Made by a program: the position numbers and the translations under genes. Below, piece after piece: positions 32,578-43,753 of a stretch of DNA of 64,000 nt. The notes beneath the pieces are model-generated. The model was given only the letters and a program-made list of their open reading frames with translations, was not told the DNA's origin and searched no databases. The first letter of the stretch is position 1. Each line of letters opens with the position of its first letter. Origin of the DNA: Lepidodermella squamata (taxonomy: Eukaryota > Gastrotricha); assembly GCA_047495785.1 (NCBI GenBank), contig JBLDXI010000019.1, forward strand, positions 1,054,001-1,118,000, written 5' to 3'.

Positions 32578-35500
32578 TCAAACGTCAGGCGAATACTCTA
32601 TGTCGTCCTCCGGGTCAAAATTCTCGTCGGATTCGTCGCCGTCGTCTTCTTCGGTTGAAGGATACTCTTCAAGGGCGTCGGTTGGGTCCATTTCTTGTTC
32701 CTCATCGACGCTTTTTTCATCGTCATCATCTTCGACGTTCCAGCGAGTGGTATCGTCATCGTCGCTCAACCCCCCGATAGTTGCCTGAGACTCCGGAGCA
32801 TCAGGCGATAAAGGCTCGAATCCCTCGTGGTCGCTATCGTTGTCAACCGGTGCCTAGAAAAAAGTTTGCGTCGGTAAAATAGTCAAGGTGGAACTTTCAA
32901 TTTTAAACGAATTATTAGTGCGTCGAGTTCAAATTTCAGGTGGATTCCGTGAAAAGCTTGAGAAAAATACCACACCAACCTGTTTTCCAACATTGTCCGC
33001 TAATTGTCCCAGGTTAACCATACACGTTTCAAATATGGCCAAACATGGGGTAAAAATTAAAAAAATCTCAAAATTTACAATAAAATCAGTAATGGCCTGT
33101 AAAATGCTCAAATTTCGGAAGTTTTGAGCTAAACCTGGTTTTTAATCCCAAGTTACCCCAAGTTATCGTTAAAGTGAATTATAAATAAACTGAATAATTG
33201 AAGAATAAAACTGATTTTTCTCTCATACTGCAACGCAGTCCTTTTTCGTGCCTTTTTCGGACAGGGTAATGTCGGACACTCTTGGCTTTGAGCTTGAGTT
33301 ACTCCACAACCCTGGTAGATAGAAATATCGTTCGAAATGCAGGAGATAGCCCATAGTCTTGTCTTTCAAATGACACCTGAAACATGAGAAACCTATTTTT
33401 TTACGTAGAATGGTTGCACTTCTTCGCAGGTGAGCGCCGAGGTAAAAAATTGCTAACTTTTTCAAATGGCAGTATTTTTTGCCGGATAGAAGCGCAAAAG
33501 AAAGAGGGCGTCGAATTCAGTTAGGCTGGCATGTTTGGAACAAATTTAAACCAGGCATTTTGCCTGAAATTCCGCCAGAAAACCGATATCCCTCGGCTTA
33601 TTTCGGACAGCCTCCAACTACAGAGAATTCAATCGACCTTGACAGTTTTTAAACTTTAATATTTTAGTGAGAATAGCACTGAACTGCGTTGAGAGCACCA
33701 ATTCGCTATCGGGGGTTCAAATCCCTCAACATGCAATTTCTTTTTTTCTTTTTAAATCTGCTCACAAATTTTATCTCGCTTTGATGTGAACTTCGGCCCT
33801 AATATAAATATTCACACTGAGATGTCCGAAATTACCCCAGTTCTGTCCGAAATTAGCCGAGTCAGTTACCCGTGAATACCTATGCAGAAGAAGGTATAGT
33901 TTTACCGTGATAAACACTAGGATATGCAGTTTTTTAAGGTGCATCTTTCGGCGCAAAGTACGTCAAAAAATGCATTCATCTCACAAAATTAAGCCCGAAA
34001 AACAGGTTTTTGTCCGAAATAAGACCACGTTACAGTCTGTTCGTATGTTCACTCATGCTCTGAAAATTTCATATTTTAAATGTATTACCTCATCTACAAT
34101 GGCCCTGCGTCGCGAGCGCGTGACCGGCGAGTTGACCTGCATATTCCCGAGCGCAACTTTCAGCGGCGTAATTCTGCTGCTCGATTCACTCTTGCGCCGT
34201 TTAGCCGGGGAAGCGCGGGCCGGTTGTTCTTCAGGTTCCAACTCAGCATTATTCTGCTCTTCCTCGATTTCTTCTTCCACTTCTGTCTCCTCCAGATCAT
34301 GCACCTTTTTACGGCTCGGGCGAACTACGGTTGATGTCAGAGCTGGGGTCGACCAGTTTGACGCCGAGGCCAAGCTGCGACGAGATGAACCCGATCGGGT
34401 GCTTCTCATCGTCGGCTTTCGCTTTTTAGCCGTACTACCTTCCTCTTCGAAATCTGGCTGGCGTTGCGGTCCTATCGGCGAAGCGCTGGACAACATACTC
34501 GGCGAAGATGGAATATCGGAAAAACTGATCGGCTTTTCAACGTCATCCTTTGGATTCAACCCATCGTCGTAAAGCTTCATCGCCGAAAACGCGTGATCAT
34601 TCGTTATTTTGAAGGGTTGAATCGATTTCTTCGCCGTATCAAACGTTTTCTTCATCAATTTTCGGTCAACCATCAACAACTTGGGAGTGAAGTAGCGCAA
34701 CAAATCGAAATACGGCATGTCAGGCAGTTCGTTGCCGTCGTTCTTGCTACCGAAAGCGAACTCGATGCCGCATTTGTGAACGGTTTTCACGCAATCTCGG
34801 ACCTTTTTAACGTCCACCCCGAATGACTGGGCCAGGGATAGAGCCAACTTTCGGGCTGGGACCAATTCAGGAGCATCACTCGAGTAGGGTTCGTTTCGCA
34901 AATCTCGCATACAACTCAAATAAACGCCAGCCAAGCCGTTGTGGATCGCTTTTCCAGCCTCTTCCGGTTCAAGGGTGCGGCATTTAGCCAGCGTCTCTTT
35001 GAACAAATCGCCGAAATCAGCCTGACATCGGTAGTAGTGGCGAATAACAGGCGTCAGCGAGCGAATTTCGAGTTGTTTCAGAAACAAAAGGCGCATAAAA
35101 CACGCGAAATTGAATCGATGTTTTTCCAGGGCAGAGTACTGACCGTGATTAGACACCTGGCTGCTGCTGCCCTGTGACAAACTTGAAGGCGATTCAGTCA
35201 CAGATGCAGAATCGCTATCTTTCGAATTCCACTTTTTCAACATATCGCTGATGAATCGCACAATCACGTCCTGGACTCGAGCGTTTGGTCGGTAGATTAG
35301 ATTTTCCATCATGAGTTTACCCTCGGGAATGATCGGCGAGAAAAGAGTCAGCAGGTCGCAGAGACATTTGAAGACAGATTCGAAAGCTGCTTTGTAGTCG
35401 TCAGTATCGAGAATCATAGCCAGCGAATCGATGATTTTCTCGCGGAAAACTTCAAGATTTTCAGCCGACTCTTGAGAATTTGAAATGTGGTTGAACGTGA

Positions 35501-38112
35501 GCCAAACAATTGAACCATATCCGCACCTGATTTCGACTTGAAATTTTAAAAATGTTGGATGAATTAGACTGAGATTTTACCTAGCAGCTGCTTCGATTAG
35601 ATCTGGCATTTCGGGCGTCAAGCGCCGCTCGGCTGCAGCTTTCAAAATTAGAGCCGCTAAACGGTAGAGTCGAAGCTTTGAAAGATCGTTGAAACAACCG
35701 AGTGCCGCTAATTTTTTCATGCAACTCGAAAGTAGCGGGTATAGATCACGATTGGTTTCGTCATAAGCCCATTCGCTATCGACGATCTCGCGAGCCGCGA
35801 CTGAGGCTGACTGCGAAATGGACAAAACCAAGTTTTGAATCACAGAAGAACAGCGAATGGACAAGGTATCATTCGATTTATGCAAAGCCTGTTGGAATAA
35901 AAATATGAAGAATTCGAGAAAAATGTCTCTTAATCTTACAGCAAAAGCTTGAGATGCGGGAAGCAAGGCTTTGTCAGCATGTCGTTGAACAATGTCAGTC
36001 AAAATTCGCAATGTATCGTTGAAAATGACTTCGAGTCGATTGCTGGTGTAGACTGAATTGTCGAAATACTGGGCAAGTCTCAAAATATGTTCCAAATGGT
36101 CGGCCTCGGCTACGTAACGTTCGAGTAGCGAAGGGTAGATCGGAATCAAAATTTCACTCAATTTTCTGCGCTCCGCTTGCATTTTCGAATCGCAATCGGG
36201 TTTGCACGAATTTTCGCGGCGATTCGCGGCTGGTCGGCCCGTTACAGCTCGTTCAGCCGAGCAGGCCAACAACTCGGCGACAGCCAGAGATGTGGAACTC
36301 GTCGAACTTGCCGAAGAACCCAATAGCACGAGGTCATTTTCATCATTATCATCAAGGTCACTCGACCCAAGCAGAAGATGTACGAAAGCCGCCCAATCGC
36401 AAAGCATTGGCGAGGTTTCCCACAGGCTTTCGACAACATAATCAACTTCGCCAAGCCATTGGTTCGAGACAATCAGTCTGCCTAGAATTCGCAGACATTT
36501 CGAGTTTGCTTTCGTCGACGGACTTTTTTCATTATTTCTCTTCGGCTTCGACGTATTTTTAGCTCGGGATGTTTTCTTTCTGCCAGCCGGTGATGAGGCG
36601 GGGGACGAATCAGCTAAACTCAACCTCGATAAGTCCAGCTCCACATTTTCAGGGTCCGTCGAAGTTGAAAAGTAACAAGCGTGCATAAACTTTCCAGCTT
36701 CGATTGCGACTGAAACGGAATTAGAAAGAACAAGACCGAAAACCACAGATTTATCCTCGTTTTTCAGAAACTCAGGGTAGAGCTTCAGGAATTTTGTCAA
36801 AATCCTCGTGCAATAGACACGAACTTCGCCCTCAGACCATCCGCTCAGCAAACGTATCAGGTGCGGCTTCGCTCTACAAAAAAATTCATTCAGATTCGCA
36901 AATTGAAACAAATAGTCAATACTTCTCTGTAAAAAGCTGAAGCTTGTGTTTGAAATCTTCGTTTTCGTACAATGTATCCATGAGTTTGAGAGCAGCCAAT
37001 CTCACCACGAAAGTTGTCTCGTAAATGAAAGCGTACAAGACGTATTTCAGATTCGAATCGATCAGATATTTTTGAGGATACTTTATCATGCATGCACCAA
37101 TCTAAAAATGACGACTTTTGCGAATAAAATATCACAGCAATAAAATAATTACGTTCTCAATACAGAGCAATCGAATTTCCTGACATGTATCGGTCAAACG
37201 ATGAGCGATAACAATTCGGAAAATGGTATCGACAAAATCATTCAACTGATCGATTTGACGTCGCAACTGTAAAATCGTACTTTGGAAAATGTATTTAGCG
37301 AATAAAAAACCGCAAACCTGTCCAGATTTAGTCTTCAAAGCCTTGTAGCGATCCGATTTAGGGCCAGCACGTGCTTTTTCGGCGTCCAAAGATCGTTCCA
37401 AGCTTTCCAGCGTATCATGAAATAGAGGAGCGAGTGTCACAGTGGCAGTCATAAATTTTAATGCTGAAAATTTTGGATTAATTCAGCGATCAACTTGATC
37501 CACTAGAACTTTACCTGCAAAGACTCCAGTATGTCGAAGAGCGCGCACATTTGAACTTGCCAAGCATCCGAAAAAGCAAGCTAAATCTTCCAGCAACACG
37601 TTGTCAAACAAAATGGAATACTTGCTCTTGTCGACAAGTTTCTCCAGGAACACAACAAGGCTGAGCTTCAACTTTTTAGACTGGGCATCGCGCTTAGCTA
37701 ATGGATAAGGGCCTTGAGGAGCATGTTCTGCAACAGCACCAATCAGATCTGCCAATTCGCTATCCCACACATCGTCCGCTATTTCAACCGCACAGCCACT
37801 CGCATCAAACAACATAACTTTCAACTGACGAAGGGCAGAAGTATAGTCTTCTTGATATTGACTTATCCAGTCGTCAACAATTTTGCTGATATTAGACTTG
37901 GGCGCAGTCAACTGATTCAGCAACGACAACACAACGTTGTCGTTTTCATCATCAGCGCCGCAAATGCTCGCACTTGCAATCTGGGCACCAGACCCCAGTG
38001 TTGAGTTGTCATCTGATACTGGTTCAGAGCCCACTTCCATCAAATCATCTCGCTCAGCCTCTTCCAACGCATCCTGCAGCTGCTTGACGGCTGAACCTCT
38101 GGTCCTGCTCAT
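32578..38112 (-). CDS. STAG: Cohesin subunit STAG/SA (Scc3)
   Basis: Eight or nine exons: 38112-37515, 37463-37318, 37266-37153, 37101-36923, 36873-35940, 35888-35581, 35526-34089 and, probably, 32853-32578. The product is about 1330 residues and binds the Rad21-SMC cohesin ring in the nucleus. The STAG domain and the following stromalin region are recognisable: ALKFMTATVTLA, TCQEIRLLCIENIGACMIKYP, YLIDSNLKYVLYAF, VVRLAALKLMDTLYENEDF. HEAT-like helices follow, then a basic, Ser-rich tail (AKKRKPTMRSTRSGSSRRS, PVTRSRRRAIVDE). The last exon is a very acidic segment joined in phase 0 across a 1235-nt intron. That join is the least certain, because other introns here are about 50 nt. The ATG at 38112 was chosen over a non-ATG extension. 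Confidence 0.85.
32854..34088 (-). other. Unusually long STAG intron with repeated TGTCCGAAAT motif in both orientations
   Basis: The intron is 1235 nt, about 20 times the local norm. TGTCCGAAATTA occurs directly repeated at 33823-33834 and 33844-33855, and TGTCCGAAATAA at 34011-34022. The reverse complement occurs at 33598-33609 (TTATTTCGGACA), with a shorter form at 33253-33263. GTCCGAAATAAG at 34012-34023 and CTTATTTCGGAC at 33597-33608 are perfect inverted 12-mers about 400 bases apart. This suggests an inserted non-autonomous element or decayed repeat. No transposase frame was seen. Confidence 0.5.
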
Positions 38113-38970
38113 TAATAACCTCAGCCAATTTAAAAAAACCACGAGCAGTTGGAAAAACTATGGCGAAGAATGCACTGAGTAAAAAATCTCATCAGAGCAG
38201 GACAATAACTTATTCAAACTGCTCGCACTATAGCGTAATCGGCATAAAGCGTTGACCCTACTACCCTCACCCTCTGTCAGAAAGAGCTGATTCAATAGCC
38301 GTCAGAAGCCATTACAATACAATACAATGTGTTTTATTGCTGATTGCTGTTTACCCAGCTGAATTAATGATCAACTAACTAATAGTAATCGGTTATCATG
38401 TCCATCTCAGAGGAGACAATATTATAACAGCATGGGACGCAAAGAGACTACCTAATAATATGTACCCAGGAAGAAAGATAGCACATCACAATTTATACGA
38501 GCGAAATTATACAGAATTGATCATATAGTTGACTAGAATATCGGCATGATTATCAAGCAGCATTTTGAATAGATCCAAGTCATGAACGTTCATAAAGAGG
38601 CAAGTAGTTCGATATGGTAACTATTCTACAGCTAAAGAAAGATTTCCTAACAGCAGTAACAGTAGCCAACTCAGTTCACGAGGATGCAGTCAGCAGGATG
38701 GAAAGAATCCCCAACGCTAAAGAAATAAAACTGGTAGTAAAACTGCTCCTGTTTTTAATTGCGAATGTGACAATGCATTCTAGTGTTTCTTCATACTTCA
38801 GAGACAAACGTGTTTGCTTGGTGTTTCGGATAAAATTCTGATTTATACTCCCATTTTTGCTGCTTTGATTGTAATTTGTATTTGGCAAATATTCAAACAT
38901 CTGATTTTGAACAAGACAGAGGATAACAATAAGAAAAGAAACAAGACATGATTGATACCTAAAACCTAAT
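38113..38970. other. Intergenic region upstream of STAG
   Basis: About 860 bases between the STAG start and the stop of a small minus-strand gene. It presumably holds the STAG promoter. A 75-codon plus-strand frame at 38614-38841 overlaps an antisense frame and has no similarity, so it is not called. Confidence 0.45.
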
Positions 38971-39186
38971 TTATTGGACAATTTTGTCTGTAAAATCGGA
39001 GGCAGATAAATCGACGCCACAGGCCACAGGTTTGCCACTCTCATCGATATTCGGGCCAGTGCCTAATAGCAAACGTTTGACGACTTTGCGCCAGGTCTTG
39101 AAGAAGTACTTATTTGAAGAATATTGATACTTTTTGCTCTCGAAGATGGTGCGTCGTGTTGCTCCAGGTCTCCCAAACCGATCCAT
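38971..39186 (-). CDS. Small basic protein of 71 residues, not recognised
   Basis: It has an ATG start (MDRFGRPGATRRTIFESKKY) and a single exon. The longer frame begins with TTG, so I used the first ATG. It is basic and Tyr/Phe/Lys-rich in the middle (SSNKYFFKTWRKVVKRLLLG), with a C-terminal GVDLSASDF. Size and charge recall small mitochondrial membrane-complex subunits, but there is no definite match. It is transcribed divergently from HHAT with about 700 bases between. Confidence 0.45.
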   Translation of the reverse strand: MDRFGRPGATRRTIFESKKYQYSSNKYFFKTWRKVVKRLLLGTGPNIDESGKPVACGVDLSASDFTDKIVQ

Positions 39187-39899
39187 TTTCCACCGTTGTT
39201 TTGTTTTTCGCGCTATAGAATATGTCAAGGTCAATGCGCAATTAATTTTGATAAATTATGTTAAATTGATGTGGACATTAGCATTATTAGAATAACTCTA
39301 AAATTATCAAAAATAAGTAATTCGAATTTTTCGCAAGGTTGAATGATCATTTTGCGCTATTCAAGTTTTGGCGTCGGTTTTGAACCGAGTCAACAAGTGG
39401 TTTGAGGAAAGGAACTTCATGTAATATACACTCGCGCATTGGATTGCCCGCCCTTCTAACCTTTTTACCCTGTAAATTCGAATTTGCAAATTTGGTATTA
39501 AAATGGCGATACTATTGGCTATATTTACAATGCATTTAAAATTCGATAATGCTTAGCTCCATCTGCGTGATCTACGCTATTGCGAAACAAAATGCATCCG
39601 GTTTAGCGGCTCCGATGATCTTGTACCGGTTCTCGTTGGATGTGTCTGATTTAGACACCCGACGTCTGAAAATTTAGTGGCTCTTAGATTAGCACCGGTT
39701 ACACCAAAGGTTTGCTCCCTCGTCCTTGCGGGAAATTGTTCACTGCTCACTGCTCAAAGCGACGCGTAATGTTTATTTTTGTGCAACATCGAAGATGAGT
39801 CTTTCTTTTATTGCTCCAAGTTGAAAGCAATTTTGTAGTTGATACCTATTATTGATTCTTTGTCTAAATATAGGTACGAAAGCAGCTGTGCCCTTTAAA
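39187..39899. other. Divergent intergenic region
   Basis: About 710 bases between the small minus-strand gene and HHAT. It ends with an acceptor-like CTAAATATAG at about 39864-39873, 26 bases before the HHAT ATG. No further feature was recognised. Confidence 0.45.
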
Positions 39900-41722
39900 A
39901 TGCACGGCAGGCTGTCAAAGTATGAGCTTACCTTTTATTTTTGTTACTGGGCGGCTCTCTTTGGAAAGATGGTTTATCACCTGTATCTATTCTGCCGAGG
40001 TATGAATTTTATTGCATCTGGAAGTTGGTATAGATTTTTCTTTATTTTCTGCAGAGATAGAACAGGACGAGAGATTTGCAGGTTGGGGACTGACTCGAGG
40101 CTTTTTTATGAATTACCAGTTTCGTGTATGTGTTTAACTTATCTGTTAAGCGTATGATATATTTGCGTTCGTTCCTTAGGAAAAACTCGACATTGATATT
40201 TCGGTTATGTTCGGCCATGGTCTATCCTATCTAGCTCTTGGGCTTGGCCATGCCATCTTACGGCACATAATTTTCAGGATCATAATTCGGCCGGGAGTGA
40301 AAAATCGTGAAGAAATATTTCTGATCTTTTGTATCATCTACGGCGTTCTGGCGATTAGCTATATAACCGGACGCTACTACGGCGCACTACATTTTTTTAT
40401 TGCCGTAGCCGATTGGTTTATTGTTCGGTGGTTGTTTGATATAATTCCGCTGACCAATAGACTTTCACCTCTTAGCCGAGCATGGATAATCGCTATCGCG
40501 CAAACGATAACTGTTCACCGCTCAATCTCGTATTTGGATCCATTCAAATATTCTGATTCATCTCAAACCGCATTTATCTGGGCTATTGGATGGTATCAGT
40601 TGAAGTTTATTAGCTTCACTGATTCTAATTCGAAATTTCAAACTGGTTTTCTTCATTACATGGCTTACATGTTTTACTATCCTGTAATTCATGCACCTTT
40701 CGTATCATATACTCGATTTCTGGTTCATAATGACTTGAAACATGCTGGCGACACCGGAAGTTTGACTTTCACTTCACTGAAAAAACCGTTCGCTGAAACT
40801 GTGAAGGTGTTTTTCAAAAAGCTTCTGATAGTGTCGTTGTGGATGCTTGCTCTTATTTTTGGAAATCATGCCTTCTTCCCAACTGGCTTGGCGTACTATC
40901 AACCAGCTTATCTTCAAGCTGACATTTGGACTCGAGCTGGCCATGCTTGGATTATGGGTCAATGGTTCCAGATTAAATACATGATTTTGTACGGAGCTCC
41001 TTGGATCATCACTTATTTGGATACGGGAGTGCCTTTACCCGAGTTGCCAATTTTCATCTCCAGAGTATATCGTTATTCTGTGATGTGGCGGAAATTCGAC
41101 ACCGGTCTGTATGAGTTCATGCGAGATCATTTATACGGCCCAACTTTGGCTACGATCGAAGCAACGATTGCCTGGTCAGGAGGTCAGACGTTTTTTCATC
41201 GTAGCGTTATCTTCCGCCGAATGTTCGCTCTTGCAATTACTTACGGCTTCGTTGGAATTTGGCATGGTTTAGGCAGTGGCTGCTTGATTTTTGCTGCAAT
41301 GAATTATATCTGCCTTATTGTTGAATTTACGGCTGCTGGTATAAGTGACTACTTCAAGCTAGCCAAGAGAATGGGTCCGCAATGGTATCGTCGATTTACC
41401 GCATTTTTCTGCTCATTCAGCGTGCAATGGTCCTGGATTTCGTTTTTCTTTTTCAGTAAGTTGAAAACCATAACATCACAATTTTCCTAAAATATTGCTT
41501 TAAATCATAGTGACCGACTGGGAAGAAGGTTGGTTCATCGTGGAAAATTTATTCTATCATGAGTTATGGAAGTATTCCATCGCCTTCGTTGGATTCTACT
41601 GTTGGGTTAATTTGTCAATGGAGCTAGAGATTCTACTGGACCAACCGCGAGAAAAGCCGGCTATCGAAAAGCCAGCACAATCAACCGACACTAAGCAACT
41701 GTCGTCGAAAAAGAAGAAATGA
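39900..41722 (+). CDS. HHAT: Protein-cysteine N-palmitoyltransferase HHAT-like (MBOAT family)
   Basis: Four exons: 39900-39999, 40055-40125, 40180-41455 and 41511-41722; 552 residues (human HHAT 493). It is a multipass ER enzyme that N-palmitoylates Hedgehog ligands. HHAT-specific stretches are HYMAYMFYYPVIHAPFVSY, IKYMILYGAPWII and VMWRKFDTGLYEFM (catalytic Asp region); the MBOAT histidine lies in FVGIWHGLG. The N-terminus (RLSKYELTFYFCYWAALFG) and CREIEQDE also fit HHAT. At least eight hydrophobic helices are visible. Between the Asp and His motifs there is an insertion of roughly 16 residues relative to the human protein as I remember it. The C-terminus ends in a Lys-rich tail (LSSKKKK) that could be an ER-retention KKxx-like signal. 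HHATL lacks the histidine, so HHAT is preferred. Confidence 0.85.
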
Positions 41723-42324
41723 CCTTAATACGTGATATTCACTCTTTACTCAACATTTTAGCGGGATTTCAGTTTTTATTGCGTTTTAGTTGTGCTAATC
41801 TCATTATGCACCAGCTTTAAGCTGATTTTACTCAGCCAATTTTTGTGCCCGAAGTATTCTTTCACATTATTCTGCTTTAAATTGTGCCTTATTTACTCAT
41901 TTTCAGTGACTGCAACGACATTTTTATTTATGAATTTTATTTATTTATTTATTTATGGTTGTTTATTTGAACGAATGACATTCCACCTCAGTTTCAGTGC
42001 CTTACTTGTGTTTGATTTTGTTCAGCTGCTGACGATGAGCCTTGAGATAACTGTCGATAACATGATATTTAACATGTAATTACACGGTATTTTTTAATAA
42101 AACAAAATGGTTTTGGGAAAAGAAGCCTAATAATGTGGTTTATTTCAAGTGCGTAACGCGAACACAGATAATGGACACCAAAGTAATTTGATTACAACTC
42201 GCAAACAAGTATTGGAGATCTGGCATTATCACAGATTAGCGCCGAATTAATAACACAAAACGCTGAATTTCGTGTTAGTTGAGTAATACTAGAGTTGCCG
42301 AGCCGAAATACAAAAATTGCAGTT
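41723..42324. other. Convergent intergenic region, T-rich with TTTA simple repeat
   Basis: About 600 bases between the 3' ends of HHAT (plus) and CFAP298 (minus). A TTTA-type microsatellite lies at about 41922-41958. A hydrophobic 95-codon frame at 41792-42079 is a by-product of T-rich DNA and I do not call it. Confidence 0.5.
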
Positions 42325-43424
42325 TTAGCCAGGTTTCCATTTAATATCGCTTCGAATTCCTTGAAATTCTCGGCTAAGTTGCTTGCCATCAGCCCATTTC
42401 GTGTTTAAATAAGCATCCTCTTCATCTTGCGCCAGCTTCTTCATCTCCTCTTGTTTGCGGTGCCAGTGAAGCATCATTTGCTTTTGCTCGGCTTCGCTCA
42501 TTACAGGCTCACGGGCCGGTGCGCCTTGACCTTTCTGTAAATAAGTAAGGTATGAGTAAATAAGCCGCAGACTTGACAAATTAACCCACCTTAGCCAACT
42601 TGACAACAAGTTTCGTTTTGTCATTTTTACCACAAAAATCAGACAATTTCTTGCCGTTGCCTGGCTGAATTTCTTTACCAGCCCACCATAATGTGGACTG
42701 GGTATCGTCTAGAACATCTTGGGAGGCCTGCGTCCCGCCAAGATCCTCCTGGTTGTTCAGTTCAAGATGAACGGGGTCATGAGGCGGCAATCCCATTGGG
42801 TAAACAATCATGAGAAGACCTTTCAACATGTCCATAGCTTCCTTAACGACCGCATAAGTTAGCGGTTCGTTGGTATCGATTTTTTTCTGAAAACATCAAA
42901 ACAACTTATTGACGAAATATTCACACGTCTCATACCCACCTTTGTTACCAAGGCTTTAGCCTCGCCAGTAGTTTTCTTGATAAGATCTCTCATTTGCTGA
43001 TTTGGAGCTGAAAAATGAATTCATCAATCATACACAAAAAATTCAGGCGATTGTGTGAGAACATGCCTCGCCCATTCCGTCTCCCAATTTTGTCCTTATT
43101 TTCGACCCACCCTCCGCTCGGGACACATCGGTCCTCCCATTCATCCCTCAAGCGCAATTCTTGAATTTGTTCATCGGTCAGGCCCTGCATTTGAGGCGGC
43201 AATGTGATGCCATGCTCGCCTAGGTCCTCGAATTCTGTAATAAAAATGTAGTAACTCGATAGACTTTGTTATTTTCCGGACAAACCTGCACACAATCGGT
43301 CTATTTTGAGCCTTCCGTTGTAAATAATTACAAGCTCTCGAACAAGCGTCTCTACGTCGACGTCAATATGCGTATCAAAGAGAAACTGGTTCTCGTCACC
43401 TTTCTTAACATGCAGCCGGACCAT
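42325..43424 (-). CDS. CFAP298: Cilia- and flagella-associated protein 298
   Basis: Five exons: 43424-43286, 43234-43067, 43007-42940, 42886-42590 and 42534-42325; 293 residues (human 290). It matches CFAP298 (C21orf59/Kurly) end to end: MVRLHVKKGDENQFLF, YNGRLKIDRLC, LPPQMQGLTDEQIQEL, CVPSGGWVENKDKIGRRNG, MIVYPMGLPPHDPV, KGQGAPAREPVMSEAEQKQ and the final IRSDIKWKPG. The protein is needed for outer dynein arm assembly and planar polarity of motile cilia. Intron 2 (43066-43008) has a GC donor (CGAG|GCATGT) instead of GT; only this splice keeps the conserved NGRAPNQQM junction. With LRRC56 it shows that the organism keeps motile cilia. Confidence 0.95.
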
Positions 43425-43753
43425 TTCAAGTAGGCTATAATAATAGTCTAAAGAGTAAATGCGAAGGTATTAAACAACACAATAGTTCTTTTTTTTTACG
43501 GCAGAGACTGAACAACAAAACGTTAGTTACAAACAGTCGCCGAAACAGTATATGGGAAGAACAGCAAAATAGCATAGAGATTGGTTTGCATTTTTGCCAG
43601 AGAAAGAGTGCAGCGTGATGGTAGCGTAATAATAATAAATAATACAAAATAACAAGCGAAATTAATATTTTTAATACTAAATGCGCAATTTTAATCGTTC
43701 ACGAAAATTTGACCTAATAGAAAGAATGAATAATGAGACATGGTATAACGGCA
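43425..43753. other. Intergenic region between CFAP298 and the clathrin-SAM gene
   Basis: About 330 AT-rich bases between two minus-strand genes, with a T-run at about 43489-43497. It presumably holds the 3'UTR and polyadenylation site of the clathrin-SAM gene and the CFAP298 5' flank. Confidence 0.45.

Noticed and set aside
33655-33735. tRNA-like segment with a T-arm/B-box (GGGGGTTCAAATCCCTC)
   Set aside because: The T-arm can pair, but no matching acceptor stem, D-arm or anticodon arm could be laid out at the right distances. At most a tRNA-derived fragment or SINE remnant inside the STAG intron.
38614-39044. Overlapping plus (75 codons) and minus (122 codons) frames
   Set aside because: They are antisense to each other, without motifs or recognised homology. 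Only the small basic minus-strand ORF at 38971-39186 was kept, at low confidence.
41792-42079. 95-codon hydrophobic frame after HHAT
   Set aside because: T-rich 3'UTR-like DNA translates to Phe/Leu-rich sequence in any organism, and it overlaps a TTTA microsatellite.
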